This document shows, in pieces, positions 1 to 64,000 of a DNA stretch of 64,000 nt (the stretch's first letter is position 1; every line of letters starts with the position of its first letter). Made by a program: the position numbers and the translations under genes. Where the stretch lies: the NCBI RefSeq assembly GCF_027580225.2, contig NC_073339.2, positions 39,918,501 through 39,982,500 on the forward strand. Reading direction: 5' to 3'. The stretch comes from Misgurnus anguillicaudatus (Eukaryota > Chordata > Actinopteri > Cypriniformes > Cobitidae). The notes beneath the pieces are model-generated. The model did not search any database. It was not told the origin of the DNA and was given only the letters and a program-made list of their open reading frames with translations.

Positions 1-75
1 AAGACAGGACTGATGCAATCGACTTATGCTTTAAATGATCTAAAGGTGATGGTTTGTGTGGTTTTGTCTTCCCAG

Positions 76-62170
<62,095 letters not shown>

Positions 62171-62256
62171 GTGAGCCTGCAACTCATTACGCTTGACATT
62201 AAGTACTATTATACAATCAATGTCATTTTGTATGTGGAAGAAACGTCACTCTAAAA

Positions 62257-63427
62257 GATACTGGGTTATTTTTAACCCATTATTGGGTCAAAAAGGGATA
62301 AACCCAAGCATTGAGTTATACATTTATGGGTCAGTGATGTGACGTTAATTATTGTGTGTCTGTATGGTTCAATTTAATGTAAAAGGGTTAAAATTAGTGC
62401 TGGGCAAAGATTAATCTAAATTAATCGCATACAAAATAAAAGTGATTTTAGCATAATATACAAGTGTGTGCTGTGTGTTGTTATTATGTATATATAAATA
62501 CACACATTCATGTATGTATGTATTTAAGAAACATTTTCATGTGTATATATATTTATTTATTTATTTTTATATATTCTATATTATATATACATTTTACAAA
62601 ATTATATATAAATAAAAATGTTCTGAAATGTATATATGTATGTGAGTGTGTTTAAACATACATAATAATTACACACAATAAACACACATATATTATGCAA
62701 AAATTAACTTTTATTTTGTATGCGATTAATCACAATTAATCTTTGCCCAGCACTAGTAAAATTTCTAAATAAATTTGCAAATTACTTGCATACATTCTCT
62801 TTTTTTGAGGAACAAGTCAAAAAATGTTGGTTTTATTTAATTTTGACAGAATATTTAGGGGATAATTGCAAAAATGTCAACGTGGGGTCAATTGGTGTAA
62901 ATAGTATTTTTTATGAAATTATAAATATATTCATAAAAAATGTGGAATAAAATATAATCATCTAGTTTAGTGTAATATGATTTTTTACACACATTTTTAC
63001 ATAATTTGTCAAAGATTATTTAGAATAACTTAATAAAATGATTCTTTTTTTGATTATTACCCTTAAATGTCATCAAGGTGGATAAAATATTTCATATTTC
63101 TAATTTTTTGGTGCAATTAGCGGTTGCACCATTTGACATTTTTAGGTCAATTCAGTATTAACTTTCATAAAAATGGTGCAAATGTAATTTTTTGCATTTT
63201 ATTGCATAAAATTACCATAAATACACTATGAGCATTCATTGAAATAAACCTGATGCATGCTTTTAAAACGATTTTTAAATTTCTCATCTTGCCAAACCGT
63301 TTTTGTCACTGACCCTTATACCTATGCAGGGTTGTTGTCAAATATAGACATTTTTGGCTTAATTCAACCGAACGGTTGGGTTTGTCCCTTTTTGGCCCAA
63401 CAAGGGGTTAAAAATAACCCAGTGTTT
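62257..63427. mobile_element. ACTGGGTTATTTTTAACCC-ended MITE with nested MITE
   Basis: Left TACTGGGTTATTTTTAACCC and right GGTTAAAAATAACCCAGTG are inverted. Inside, GTGCTGGGCAAAGATTAATC (near 62399) and GATTAATCTTTGCCCAGCAC (to 62752) bound a second AT-rich MITE. Confidence 0.75.
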
Positions 63428-63554
63428 TACACTCCTTATGGCATTTTCCAGAATAGTGTGATGTAACATTTACAATTTACTTGATAGAAATGCAATAACA
63501 TTGAATATTATCAATTGAAAGTGACGTAATGACCAATGTATGGTAACCCATACT

Positions 63555-63670
63555 TGGAATGTGACCTCTGCATTTAAGGGCACCACAGTCGCAGCCTGCC
63601 GGCCTTGAGACTCGAACCGGCAACTCTAGGGTTACATGCCCGTCTCTAACCATTAGGCATGACTGGCCCA
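63555..63670 (-). repeat. tRNA-derived SINE fragment
   Basis: On the minus strand it reads GGGCCAGTCATGCCTAATGG, then GGTTCGAGTCTC (B box), then a GGTGCCCTT block. This is the head of a tRNA-derived fish SINE, strongly diverged from any functional tRNA. Confidence 0.7.
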
Positions 63671-63869
63671 ACTGGGGCATATAACTGGGTGATTTAATTT
63701 ATTTAAATGTGGGCTTATTTACTCAGTGTACTAAGTGCTAAAAATAATAAGTTATAACTAACTAATTACTAAGAGGTGAATTCACTAAACTAATGTGCTT
63801 TTTGCATGCTTCTTTCATGTTATACAACTGTTAGACCACTATTTTACTTGCATTTTTTTTGTTTTAAAG

Positions 63870-64000
63870 GAACAGTATGTAGGGTTGTGGCCAAAACTCG
63901 TATTGCAATAACAAAACTTGTGGCTAAAACTGGTACTGCAATCACTCAACTGGTGGCCAATACACAAAATGACAACATAAACATCGGTTGAGGGCTGCAA
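63870..64000. mobile_element. left end of a TTAA MITE, cut by window end
   Basis: TTAA followed by AGGAACAGTATGTAGGGTTG; the remainder runs off the window. Confidence 0.6.

Larger units (their letters stand above)
62171..64000 (+). other. dmd: intron 73, partial
   Basis: At least 1,830 bp. An ACTGGGTTATTTTTAACCC-ended MITE (about 62257-63427) carries an AT-rich GTGCTGGGCAAAG-ended MITE (about 62398-62754). A SINE piece (63555-63670) and the left end of a TTAA MITE (from 63870) follow. No exon 74 is seen. Confidence 0.8.

Noticed and set aside
63590..63665. Functional tRNA gene on the minus strand
   Set aside because: Head resembles a tRNA with a B box, but the stems do not pair well and a GGTGCCCTT block follows, as in tRNA-derived SINEs.

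Overview
The window is a vertebrate genomic segment carrying one host gene on the + strand: the 3' half of dystrophin (dmd). I could place 35 consecutive coding exons, corresponding to human exons 39 to 73. All have AG acceptors and GT donors, and all share the human reading phase. The spliced coding length is 4,622 nt, about 1,540 codons. It is open at both ends: exons 1-38 lie upstream and exons 74-79 downstream. Small introns, the residue differences from mammals and the intronic transposons point to a ray-finned fish, most likely a cyprinid. The transposons are TTAA-flanked palindromic MITEs, hAT and Harbinger MITEs and tRNA-type SINEs typical of zebrafish and carp relatives. The species call is inference; the gene call is not in doubt. 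Dystrophin is preferred over utrophin because of diagnostic stretches such as [23 protein letters not shown] and RLAEMEN.

Layout: 1-16.6 kb holds exons 39-51 (spectrin repeats 14-19 and hinge 3). 18.1-34.8 kb holds exons 52-60 (repeats 20-24). 36.3-45.8 kb holds exons 61-64 (hinge 4 and WW domain). 46.9-62.2 kb holds exons 65-73 (EF-hand-like region, ZZ zinc finger and start of the C-terminal region that binds dystroglycan, syntrophin and dystrobrevin).

Two internal alternative first exons can be read directly. Intron 55 contains ATG...AAG encoding MLHRKTYHVK (24073-24102), the unique N-terminus of the Dp116 isoform, followed by a donor in phase 0 with exon 56. Intron 62 contains a 20-nt coding exon MRENLR(N) (42203-42222) in a CpG-rich block. 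It matches the Dp71 first exon (human MREQLKG) in position, coding length and phase. These two introns are among the largest in the window, while introns that are huge in mammals (44, 45, 47) are only 1.5 kb, 161 bp and 319 bp here.

Protein-level oddities: the first signature tryptophan of the WW domain reads as leucine (exon 62). Hinge 3 is about 31 residues shorter than in human, which removes the methionine used to start human Dp140. The non-helical linker between repeats 15 and 16 is missing.

Almost everything else is transposon debris: several families of TTAA-flanked palindromic MITEs, hAT elements with clean target duplications, Harbinger MITEs (one region with a relic MADF/Myb-like exon), SINE fragments, and satellites (a 52-bp array of about 28 units, many with CACGTG, and a roughly 430-bp dimeric array). 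I see no CRISPR, operon or other prokaryotic system, no second host gene, and no wholly new system.
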